Translations under genes and position numbers: made by a program
Assembly: GCA_002422395.1 (NCBI GenBank)
Contig: DIUY01000004.1
Span: forward strand, 1 to 64,000
Origin: Methylococcaceae bacterium UBA6146
GTDB lineage: Bacteria > Pseudomonadota > Gammaproteobacteria > Methylococcales > Methylomonadaceae
Direction of reading: 5' to 3'
DNA length: 64,000 bases
Shown here: one piece after another, positions 8,167 to 15,269 of the stretch
How the letters are laid out: the number at the start of each line of letters is the position of its first letter
Numbering within the stretch: position 1 is the first letter of the stretch
The notes under the pieces: model-generated
The model's database searches: none
What the model was told of the DNA's origin: nothing
Seen by the model: the letters and a program-made list of their open reading frames with translations, nothing else

Positions 8167-8799
8167 TTATTTTTTGGAATGGGGCTGCAAACTTTCCGCA
8201 ATACCCAACAACATGCCGCTGGCTATTTGCGCTAAAGTGGCTGCGGTTGCAACCGTGCTTGAGACAATTATTTCTTTGCTGATCTGCGGTAAGTTTTTCA
8301 GCGCTTCCAGAGCCGTTAAAGTTTGCTTGCCCACTGCCGTCCCGCTTTTTTCCGTATGGGCAATAAAATCGCCCACAATGTCAGCCACCACTTGATTGCT
8401 GCCTTTCGCTATTTTTTCCAGCGTGCCGAGAAACGACTTTTCCACAGCCTGCAAATCGTTGAGGGCATCATTAAGATCATGTCCGGAATACTCATTGACA
8501 CGGGAAGCCGCCTCTTCAATAGCCAGTTTTGAGGCCTCCGCCACAATCGCCAAGGCATCATCCAATGCCGTGGCGGCATGGGTGAAGACTTCCTTGGCAT
8601 GTTCGCTTTGAGTGGCCATGCCCTCGCTGATGCCATTGCCGACGGCTTCAGTGACGCTTTTGATGTTTTCCAAGTCCAGTTGCCGCTGGGTCAGCGCTTT
8701 CAGGGTAATGTCTTTGATTTGTTGATGGACATCAGCCCCTGATTTTACCGCCGCGCGGACGGCATTTTTAACATCTTGGTGTTGGTCTGTTTCTGTCAT
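8167..8799 (-). CDS. DUF6781-like alpha-helical protein
   Basis: A 210-residue protein, almost entirely helical and rich in Ala, Glu and Lys, without a signal peptide. The last third (SSTVATAATLAQIASGMLLGIAE) could be an amphipathic or membrane-associated helix. The start at 8799 is chosen over the in-frame ATG at 8805 because GGAG lies at proper distance only from 8799. It ends 5 bases before the UbiB-like gene, so the two are cotranscribed. The overall look recalls phasin-like or DUF6781 proteins. The function is unknown; a link to membrane lipids or quinone synthesis is inferred only from the neighbour. Confidence 0.6.
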   Translation of the reverse strand: MTETDQHQDVKNAVRAAVKSGADVHQQIKDITLKALTQRQLDLENIKSVTEAVGNGISEGMATQSEHAKEVFTHAATALDDALAIVAEASKLAIEEAASRVNEYSGHDLNDALNDLQAVEKSFLGTLEKIAKGSNQVVADIVGDFIAHTEKSGTAVGKQTLTALEALKNLPQISKEIIVSSTVATAATLAQIASGMLLGIAESLQPHSKK

Positions 8800-9300
8800 A
8801 ACCATTCTCCAAAGGAATACAAAAAAAAGGGAACACGAAGTATGCGGTCTATTGCCATTGCCTTGCAATAAATACCGTGTGAGGCGTTTTAAAGTTGCAT
8901 TTTTTTTGGGGACGATAGGTGGTATTTGCCAATACCTCAATTTTGCACTGGGGTTGATTTTAATATGCCGGCTTAGAGTAAGCCGTTCCCACAAAAATGT
9001 GGCGAGCTATTTAATTTGCGAAAAAACGTAGTGTGTAGGGTTTGCCACCCCTATGATAATTATGTCAAAGGATTGATAATCGGCGTTGATTTTAAGAAAG
9101 CCGTCTATGCCATGGAAAATGGCTTGACCCTGGCAGTAAAAACTGCGTTTTTTACGCTGCCCTACCTTTGGATAGTGTCCAAGCATTGGTTACGCTTAAT
9201 CTGAAAGGTATCGGTATTTGCTTGCATACAGGCATTTTTAAGGTAAATTGTATCCGGCTGCGAGCCACGCAAAACTTATCCTCAAAACAGGAACACTTTT
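8800..9300. other. Intergenic region, no gene recognised
   Basis: A 500-bp stretch between divergent genes. It contains a short open frame at 9016-9204 with no ribosome site and no recognisable protein. Promoters for the DUF6781-like gene (minus) and the flavoprotein gene (plus) must lie here, but no convincing -35/-10 pair was identified. The right end carries the AAACAGGAACA ribosome-site region before the ATG at 9301. Confidence 0.5.
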
Positions 9301-10284
9301 ATGGGCAAATCCCGCTCCAGCCCGTTAGTCGGGATTATCGGCGGTGGTGTGGCAGGCATGTCATGTGCATTGTGGCTAACACAGCTCGGTCATCAGGCCG
9401 TAATCATTGAACGTGGCGGGCAATTGGGCGGGCAATTGCTCGGCATTAACCGTGTTAACCATTGGGTGCTGGGCTTACCCGGCCTGACCAGTGCGGAAAT
9501 GGCCAAACGCTACGCTGACCATATTGCCAAAACATCGGTTTCAGTCTGCTTTAATAGCCGGTTACTTGCCATTGAAGCCTTGCCGGATGGTTATCAAATG
9601 CAGCTTTCCCGTAACAGCCAATCCCAAACCCTCCCTGTGCAAGCTATAGTCATCGCCACCGGTGTTAGAGCCTTAGGCGCCGAAATGTTCGGTGACCTGC
9701 CAGGCTTTACCGCCGCCTACCTGTCCGGCTTGGTGTCTTTTTTCCCGCTCGACCATCTCGACAAACTGGCGGCGTTAAATGGCCAACGGGTTGCCGTTGT
9801 TGGCGGCGGCGATAATGCCCATTTCACTGCCAAAGATGTCGCCCTAGCCGGGGCGCACGTCCATTTGGTCTTGCGTTCCCCAGCAAAAGCCCAATCTGCC
9901 ATCCGCGCTGAAGTGACCGCATTGGCCTGCCAAGGCCTTATAACGGAACACAGCGCTTCGGAAGTGACCGGTTTCCGGTTGCGGCAAAATGGCATCGACG
10001 TGGCCTTAAAAAAAAACAATCAGGTAAGCGGCTGGCTTAGCGTTGACAGGCTATTTGTCCGCATCGGTTTTGCCGCGAACAGTGAGTTTTTGAATGGGTT
10101 CGACGCCTTGGTAGGGTTGCATAAACAAAGCGGCTATATCATCACCGACGCCGCCAAACGTACTAATTTGCCTTGGCTCTACGCAATAGGCGATGTCGCG
10201 AATTCGAAACATCAATCGGTGGTTGTGGCCATTGCCGACGGCGCGGTTGCCGCCCAAGATTTCAGCGGAAGGAAAACAGGATGA
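9301..10284 (+). CDS. Thioredoxin reductase-like FAD/NAD(P) oxidoreductase without CxxC
   Basis: A 327-residue two-dinucleotide-domain flavoprotein. The FAD site is GIIGGGVAGMS (about 11-21), the NAD(P) site VAVVGGGDNA (about 161-170), and the second FAD motif AIGDVANS near residue 298. It has the thioredoxin reductase fold but lacks the redox CxxC normally found in the NADPH domain, so it is more likely a ferredoxin/flavodoxin-type reductase or another oxidoreductase than a true TrxB. Its stop overlaps the start of the next gene by four bases (ATGA), indicating translational coupling to the ELM1-like protein. Confidence 0.82.
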   Translation: MGKSRSSPLVGIIGGGVAGMSCALWLTQLGHQAVIIERGGQLGGQLLGINRVNHWVLGLPGLTSAEMAKRYADHIAKTSVSVCFNSRLLAIEALPDGYQMQLSRNSQSQTLPVQAIVIATGVRALGAEMFGDLPGFTAAYLSGLVSFFPLDHLDKLAALNGQRVAVVGGGDNAHFTAKDVALAGAHVHLVLRSPAKAQSAIRAEVTALACQGLITEHSASEVTGFRLRQNGIDVALKKNNQVSGWLSVDRLFVRIGFAANSEFLNGFDALVGLHKQSGYIITDAAKRTNLPWLYAIGDVANSKHQSVVVAIADGAVAAQDFSGRKTG

Positions 10285-11267
10285 CTAATGAAGACCTAAG
10301 CAAACAATCGGAACCTTTGGTCTGGGTTGTGGATAGCGCCTATACCGGTGAGCTGCACGCCAGGATTGGCCTTGCCGAGCGTTTGGGCTTTGGTTATCAA
10401 ACTATCCCGTTGCCAAATGGCGATGCCGCCGGTTACCAACAGGCGCTTAAGCATCAATACCACGCCAACGGCGATGCCTCGCCGCTGCTGATTATCAGCG
10501 GCACAGGGGAGGAAACCACCGCAGAAATTGCCGATTTACGGCAGGTGTTTAAAGAACGCTTATTCAATGTTTATTTGGCGTCCATCTTGCCCGAACAACG
10601 CCATCCCCGCTTGCAGGAATACGACTTGATCGCCTCGCCCCAGCTGACCGGCGACAATATCGTCACGCTGACCGGCGTCCCCCATCAACTGACCCAAGCT
10701 GGCTTAGCCGCTGCTTACCGGCAACATGCCGGTTATTTTAGCCAACTGCCCAAACCTATCACCGCCCTGCTGGTCGGCGGCAACACCCGCTACTGTGATG
10801 GTTTCAGCCAAGACCATGCCCGCAAATTGGCCGGACGAGTTGCCCAGATAGCCAATACCCTTGGCGGCAGCTTGATGGTCACCAACAGCCGCCGGACTCC
10901 GGCTGATGCCTTAACCGTGATGTTAGCGGAACTTTCCCGGTTTAATCCCCAGTTTTTTGATTGGCAACAAGCCGACGCTGATTTTTACCACGCCTTACTG
11001 GCACATGCCGATTTGTTTATAGTCACCGGCGATTCTTTGTCCATGTGTTCGGAAGCCGCGTTTACCGGCAAGCCCTTATTGGTTGATCTCAGCGCCAATG
11101 CCACGGAATGCTTTCATCGGGAAATTGTCCGACGGTTAATTGACCATGGCGCCGCCAAATTGCTCACGGGTAGCTTCGAACCATGGCGATATACGCCGCC
11201 CGACCCAACCGGTGCGGTTGTTACGGCTATCTATGGGCGGCTTGGGCAAGCCCCAGCCTTAGCTTAG
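10281..11267 (+). CDS. Mitochondrial fission ELM1-like protein (DUF1022)
   Basis: A 328-residue cytoplasmic protein resembling the ELM1/COG3660 family, which has a glycosyltransferase-B-like fold. Recognisable pieces are GELHARIGLAERLGF near residue 20, LVGGNTRYCDGF near 165, TNSRRTP near 200 and TGDSLSMCSEA near 250. In plants ELM1 is involved in mitochondrial fission; bacterial members have no settled role and may act on nucleotide sugars. The ATG at 10281 has AGGAAAACAGG upstream and overlaps the flavoprotein stop, so the pair is coupled. A longer frame from 10173 is only readthrough of the upstream gene. Confidence 0.8.
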   Translation: MTNEDLSKQSEPLVWVVDSAYTGELHARIGLAERLGFGYQTIPLPNGDAAGYQQALKHQYHANGDASPLLIISGTGEETTAEIADLRQVFKERLFNVYLASILPEQRHPRLQEYDLIASPQLTGDNIVTLTGVPHQLTQAGLAAAYRQHAGYFSQLPKPITALLVGGNTRYCDGFSQDHARKLAGRVAQIANTLGGSLMVTNSRRTPADALTVMLAELSRFNPQFFDWQQADADFYHALLAHADLFIVTGDSLSMCSEAAFTGKPLLVDLSANATECFHREIVRRLIDHGAAKLLTGSFEPWRYTPPDPTGAVVTAIYGRLGQAPALA

Positions 11268-11295
11268 GATATGGCCATGAATAACGTCCCGATAA

Positions 11296-11340
11296 AATTT
11301 TCCGTTCGTCCTTCGACAGGCTCAGGACGAACGGAAAATT
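11296..11340. repeat. REP-type palindrome (TTCGTCCT/AGGACGAA)
   Basis: A perfect 17-bp inverted repeat (11296-11312 and 11324-11340) with loop TCGACAGGCTC. The CGTCCTTCGACAGGCTCAGGACG pattern is a common REP-type palindrome of proteobacteria. A related element lies inside the mxa cluster at 45604-45706. It sits downstream of the ELM1-like gene, where it could stabilise or end the transcript. Confidence 0.8.
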
Positions 11341-11465
11341 CCCAGATGACGCGCTCCCCCTGTTCATGCTTCTATAGGCCAGGCACGGACGGCTGAGCGT
11401 ATTCAAGGAGGTTATTTTTGATGAAATCCTTAATACCCAGTCCGCCCACCCTATAAGATTAGCCT

Positions 11466-11702
11466 ATGATAAAAAAAGCTAAAAAACCCACGTCTAAAAA
11501 TAGCGAAGCTGCTATCGGTGTCATGGAAAAAAACCGCTGGATCGCCGAATCCGCCTATTACAAAGCATTGGCAAGAGGTTTTTGGCCTAACCGTGACGAA
11601 CAAGACTGGCTTGAGGCAACCTTGGAGTATGAGGCGTGGCGGCTAAAACAGAGAAAAAATGGCTTAGTCAGTTTGCGGCAAAAGGCAAAATCCCATATCT
11701 GA
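11466..11702 (+). CDS. DUF2934 domain protein
   Basis: A 78-residue basic protein whose centre (RWIAESAYYKALARGF, then DWLEATLEYE) matches the DUF2934 pattern of an aromatic-rich helix pair followed by a W-L-E-A helix. The N-terminus is lysine-rich. The family is common in methanotrophs and other proteobacteria and has no assigned function. It stands alone between a REP palindrome and a membrane protein gene. Confidence 0.72.
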   Translation: MIKKAKKPTSKNSEAAIGVMEKNRWIAESAYYKALARGFWPNRDEQDWLEATLEYEAWRLKQRKNGLVSLRQKAKSHI

Positions 11703-11779
11703 CATTGATTTTTTGCGTTGAAAGGTTTTTGAAAGGTTGCTCATCTAAACTGATTTCAAATATTGATTAGAGCACTTTA

Positions 11780-12217
11780 ATGAAAAATCAGTTACCCCCT
11801 TTGGCAACTCAGATTGCCATCGCCAAAAAACTGGCGTCATTGCTGATCCTGATTTACTGCGTGATCGCGCCGGAGCAGGTCTTGCATTACTTGCTGGTTG
11901 TCGTGCATATCCTATACGAAAGCATCTCCTTGTTGCTTGAGGAAATGGTTGGACACACGTTCCATTTGCGCAAATACCACAGCCAATTGATTGTGTTTTA
12001 CCTGTTTTGGGGTGTGGGTTTGTACGGCTTTTACTGGTTGTGGCGACGTTTGCCGGGGCTGCTTACCAGCATTAAACACCATCTGCTAAAGCAATTTTTG
12101 CTGGTCAAGTTGCACGCCCTTTATTACTGGCGGAGTATGCACTTAAGCCAAAAAATCAAATTGATGGTTATCAATTCGGCGTTCGTGCTAAGCACGGTGA
12201 TGTTATTGCTGTCCTAG
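11780..12217 (+). CDS. Hypothetical membrane protein
   Basis: A 145-residue protein I do not recognise. It shows hydrophobic segments at about 18-48 (LASLLILIYCVIAPEQV and following), 72-88 (IVFYLFWGVGLYGFYWL) and 128-144 (LMVINSAFVLSTVMLLL), separated by basic loops rich in His, Lys and Arg, so it should be an inner-membrane protein with three or more passes. The ATG follows a weak ribosome site. Codon use looks like that of neighbouring genes. Confidence 0.6.
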   Translation: MKNQLPPLATQIAIAKKLASLLILIYCVIAPEQVLHYLLVVVHILYESISLLLEEMVGHTFHLRKYHSQLIVFYLFWGVGLYGFYWLWRRLPGLLTSIKHHLLKQFLLVKLHALYYWRSMHLSQKIKLMVINSAFVLSTVMLLLS

Positions 12218-12247
12218 CACACTATCACTCTTGTTTCGATGGGGACG

Positions 12248-12293
12248 GTTAAGCCGCCTGTGGTCTGCAAAGTCTCACCACGAACGGCTTAAC
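12248..12293. repeat. Inverted repeat GTTAAGCCG/CGGCTTAAC
   Basis: A 9-bp perfect inverted repeat separated by 28 bases, lying between convergent genes. The right arm is preceded by CACGAA, so it resembles a worn REP element of the CACGAACGGCT type seen at 45656-45706. It could end transcripts from both sides. Confidence 0.45.
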
Positions 12294-12310
12294 TTTGTCT
12301 AGGTGTGTCT

Positions 12311-12955
12311 TCAGGCCACTGTATCGTAATTATTCAAAGCACGATAACGCGCCAAATCTTCTGGGGTATCCACATCCCATTGTGGTTTTAATTCATGATG
12401 GTTGAGATTAAATTGCCGGATACGCTGACGTGTGCGTTCAAGCACTTGGCCGCTTCCCCAGGGAATATCAGTAAAAAGTTCAGGATGCGCTTTATTAAGC
12501 CCAATCAGCACGTAACCACCATCTTCGGCAGGTGCCAGGACAATGTCATTGCGCCCATTTAAAGCCGCCAATGCCTGATCAAAGTCCTGCTTAGTTAATG
12601 ACGGACAATCGCAGCCGATTATTAATGCCTTGGAATAGCCGGCAAGCGCCGAACAGAAAGCATGATTCATGCGTGCGCCTAAATTAGCGCCATGCTGTTG
12701 CCGAAGCGGAATCTGGTAGGTTTGCGCTGATGCCGTGAAAAAAGGATGGTCAATTGTTGGCGCACACCACAGTTGCACGGGGCATAAGTGGCTTTGTACT
12801 GCCAAATTTAGCGTTGCTGTGCTGAGCTCGATATGGACCTGCAAGGCTTGATCAGCCGTTAATTCGGTCAATAAACGGGTTTTCACCTGCCCCGCAACAG
12901 GCGCTTTGCAAAAAACCATTAACACCGCATCGGGGTATGGGTAAGGTGTTTTCAT
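12311..12955 (-). CDS. DUF2064 / TIGR04282 glycosyltransferase-like protein
   Basis: A 214-residue protein with a nucleotidyl/glycosyl-transferase fold. The N-terminal FCKAPVAGQVKTRLL is a nucleotide-binding loop, GCDCPSL carries the metal-binding acidic residue, and APAEDGGYVLIGL and WDVDTPEDL complete the family signature. TIGR04282 members are named for arsenosugar synthesis but most are uncharacterised. The start overlaps the stop of the upstream sterol desaturase-like gene by four bases, so they are translated together. A role in decorating a lipid or sugar is suggested by the pairing, not shown. Confidence 0.82.
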   Translation of the reverse strand: MKTPYPYPDAVLMVFCKAPVAGQVKTRLLTELTADQALQVHIELSTATLNLAVQSHLCPVQLWCAPTIDHPFFTASAQTYQIPLRQQHGANLGARMNHAFCSALAGYSKALIIGCDCPSLTKQDFDQALAALNGRNDIVLAPAEDGGYVLIGLNKAHPELFTDIPWGSGQVLERTRQRIRQFNLNHHELKPQWDVDTPEDLARYRALNNYDTVA

Positions 12956-13743
12956 TGTCTGCGCAAGGGCTTGAAGGGCAACAACATTAATTGCACAAAA
13001 CTTAAGTCGGCTTGCTTACGGAAGGGTTTTAAACCAATCGCCATCGTGGTTTGAGGTTGCTTTGGTTCGGCGTTATAGGTCTTACAAAGCCTGTCCCAGC
13101 AGGAAATGGAAAATCCGTAATTACTGTCCGTTTCTGCAGGAAGGGTTGAATGATGGATACGGTGCATATCCGGCGTGATAATCAGCCAGCGCAGTTTTTT
13201 ATCGACGGCGGGTGGAATGTTGATATTGCTGTGATTAAACGTTGCCGCGCCATTGAGGATAATCTCAAAAACAATGACCGCCCAGGGATTAGCGCCGATC
13301 AAATAAATGCACAGCACCTTGTAAAACATGGAAATCAGGATTTCCAGCGGGTGAAAGCGCACGGCGGTGGTGGCGTCAAATTCTAGATCGGTATGATGCA
13401 CCTGGTGCAAGCGCCAAAGCAGCGGCCATTTATGCGAAACAATGTGCTGGCAATAAATGGCAAAATCAAGCAACAGCAAGGTCATGACAATTGCCAGCCA
13501 GTCGGGCGCATTTAGCCAGTTTAACAGGCCATAGGAATGCTCTTTGGCGTTAAGCGCACTCAGATAAGCCAGGCCGCCTACACTTAAGCGCATGAAAATC
13601 ATATTAAAAGCGGCCAGGCCAAGATTGATGGGCCAGCGTTGTTTACGGCTGATGTGCTGGGTTCTTCTGGGATTTAACATTTCCCAGCACACCATAACGG
13701 CAAAGATGCCCAGCGCTGTTGAGAGTCTGATTAGGGTTTCCAA
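12952..13743 (-). CDS. Sterol desaturase / fatty acid hydroxylase family protein
   Basis: A 263-residue membrane di-iron enzyme. Histidine clusters typical of the family appear in order: HIVSH, HQVHH, NHSNI and HRIHH. Hydrophobic segments lie at about 5-22, 40-60, 80-100 and 140-160. Such proteins hydroxylate or desaturate sterols, hopanoids or fatty acids. Methanotrophs of this group make sterols and hopanoids, but the substrate cannot be told. It is coupled to the downstream DUF2064 gene by a four-base overlap. Confidence 0.85.
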   Translation of the reverse strand: METLIRLSTALGIFAVMVCWEMLNPRRTQHISRKQRWPINLGLAAFNMIFMRLSVGGLAYLSALNAKEHSYGLLNWLNAPDWLAIVMTLLLLDFAIYCQHIVSHKWPLLWRLHQVHHTDLEFDATTAVRFHPLEILISMFYKVLCIYLIGANPWAVIVFEIILNGAATFNHSNINIPPAVDKKLRWLIITPDMHRIHHSTLPAETDSNYGFSISCWDRLCKTYNAEPKQPQTTMAIGLKPFRKQADLSFVQLMLLPFKPLRRQ

Positions 13744-14162
13744 AATTTTCCCCTGAGGTAAAGTTGAGCCAATGTTTTCGGGTCGGCGCCAAAAAATCTA
13801 GTGTGTATGGGACAGCCCGTCCTTACTTGCGCCCCAGAGGGTGAAGAACGTGCAGCCGTTTTGTAACGAAAAACTTATTCATAATTACTTACGATGTTGT
13901 ATAGGTATTTGTACGGATTGTAATAATAAGTGGCCTTAAGAATAATAATCTACGCTAAATTTAGCCTAAGAGAAAGACGGTAAGCCGTAGTGGTTGCATC
14001 ATGGAAAGGGCGTTGAGTATGTTGTCATTTTTAGCAAATTAAGGCAGGGCAGTAATCATATGCCATGCTTATATCCCTCAGTAGGGATGCCATTATTCCC
14101 AATAAACACAAATATTAATTTCATGCCCCTAGCAGAAGGGCATGGAAATTGAGGAGCCTTAT
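13744..14162. other. Intergenic region and leader of the beta-helix gene
   Basis: About 420 bp, AT-rich in the middle. Two small hairpins lie close to the downstream gene: ATCCCT/AGGGAT at 14082-14097 and CATGCCC (14122-14128) with GGGCATG (14138-14144), the latter only seven bases before the GAGGAG ribosome site. The promoter was not located. No known riboswitch was recognised. Confidence 0.45.
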
Positions 14163-15128
14163 ATGAACACTAAAATGAACTACACCTTGTCGGCACTGGT
14201 ATTCGCAGCATTCACCTGTGGGTCCAATGGGGCGCTCGCCGGGCAATTGAGCTGTGGTGATACGATTGTTGTTGACACGAAACTTTACGCCGATTTGGTT
14301 GACTGTCCGGGCGACGGAATCGTGATCGGGGCCGATGGCGTGACCCTGAACCTGAATGGACACACGATTGACGGGTCTGGATCTGGCATTGGGCCTGGGG
14401 AATGGGATCCGGGCGCAGGGGTAGCCGTGCGCTTTCACAAAGGGGTGACGGTTAAAAATGGTTCTATTCGCGAATTCAGTCAAGGTGTCGTCCTCGACAA
14501 TGCGGAGGATGCCCGTGTCCAAGGCCTCACGCTTACGGCAAACATGCGCGGCATCGAGTTGGCGATTACGGATGGGAGCGTGGTCGAGAAAAACTCAATC
14601 GCCGGAAGTGAACTTGATGGCATCAGGCTGGGCTCGTCGAGCGGCAATCTGATCCAAAAAAACCACCTGGTGGGCAATGTCTTCGGGGTCGGAATAGCTG
14701 ATGGGTCGGGTGGCAATGTGGTGGCCAAAAACCAGATCCACGATGGCGTGACGGGAATGTTTGTGTTCAACAACTGCGACGCGAACAAGGTCGTGAAAAA
14801 TGAAATCACCGGAAATGGGGAAGTTGGGATTTCCGTTGCGCAAAACTCTAACCGCACCCTCCTCGAAAAGAACAATGCCGAAGAAAACGGGTGGGACGGC
14901 ATTTTTGTCGGTTCTGGGTTAACCGGCACGGTGCTCGTCAAGAACACCAGCATAGGCAATGGGCAGGATGGCATCCAAGTTGAGAGTGCGTACTCCGCAC
15001 TCGTAAAAAATACGGCAAACCATAATGCCAATATCGGTATCAATGCCGTTGTGGGGGTTTTGGATGGTGGTGGCAATAACGCGGAAGGTAACGGCGTGGC
15101 GGATTGTGTCAACGTGGCCTGCAAGTAG
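14163..15128 (+). CDS. Secreted right-handed parallel beta-helix protein
   Basis: A 321-residue protein. An N-terminal signal peptide (about 27 residues, ending near GALA) shows export. The rest consists of roughly 22-residue coils rich in Gly, Asn and Val with repeated G-I and K-N ladders (for example KNSIAGSELDGI, KNQIHDGVTGM, KNTSIGNGQDGI), as in NosD/PbH1 beta-helix proteins that bind or cut polysaccharides. No catalytic site is evident. The start at 14163 is preferred to an in-frame ATG at 14142 because GAGGAG lies six bases upstream and the signal peptide then begins properly. The coding sequence looks more GC-rich and differently biased than its neighbours, which may mean transfer. Confidence 0.8.
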   Translation: MNTKMNYTLSALVFAAFTCGSNGALAGQLSCGDTIVVDTKLYADLVDCPGDGIVIGADGVTLNLNGHTIDGSGSGIGPGEWDPGAGVAVRFHKGVTVKNGSIREFSQGVVLDNAEDARVQGLTLTANMRGIELAITDGSVVEKNSIAGSELDGIRLGSSSGNLIQKNHLVGNVFGVGIADGSGGNVVAKNQIHDGVTGMFVFNNCDANKVVKNEITGNGEVGISVAQNSNRTLLEKNNAEENGWDGIFVGSGLTGTVLVKNTSIGNGQDGIQVESAYSALVKNTANHNANIGINAVVGVLDGGGNNAEGNGVADCVNVACK

Positions 15129-15171
15129 CGCGGTAGCTTGGGTTTTCCTCCCGACACTTCTGTTGAATGAC

Positions 15172-15204
15172 ACGGCTACGCGTCCTTGAAGGACGCGTAG
15201 CCGT
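15172..15204. repeat. Palindrome with GTCCTTGAAGGAC core, copy 3
   Basis: A perfect 16-bp inverted repeat with one central base; its core differs only at the centre from the copies at 4954 and 6351, while the outer arms (ACGGCTACGC/GCGTAGCCGT) are entirely different but still pair. It lies between the convergent beta-helix and RND genes. Confidence 0.78.
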
Positions 15205-15269
15205 TAGTGAAGCGGCACAAATTAACGGTGCTACCCGCGTTTTTAAACCCATCTAACCCCGACCAATCC

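Noticed and set aside
9016..9204. Short plus-strand frame before the flavoprotein gene
   Set aside because: No ribosome site, no recognisable protein and no coding look; more likely chance.
10173..10280. Longer frame before the ELM1-like protein
   Set aside because: It runs inside the flavoprotein gene; the real start at 10281 has a ribosome site and ATGA coupling.
13960..14005. Possible riboswitch before the beta-helix gene
   Set aside because: The AGACGGTAAGCCGT region resembled a ligand-binding RNA only loosely; c-di-GMP and cobalamin consensus elements are absent.
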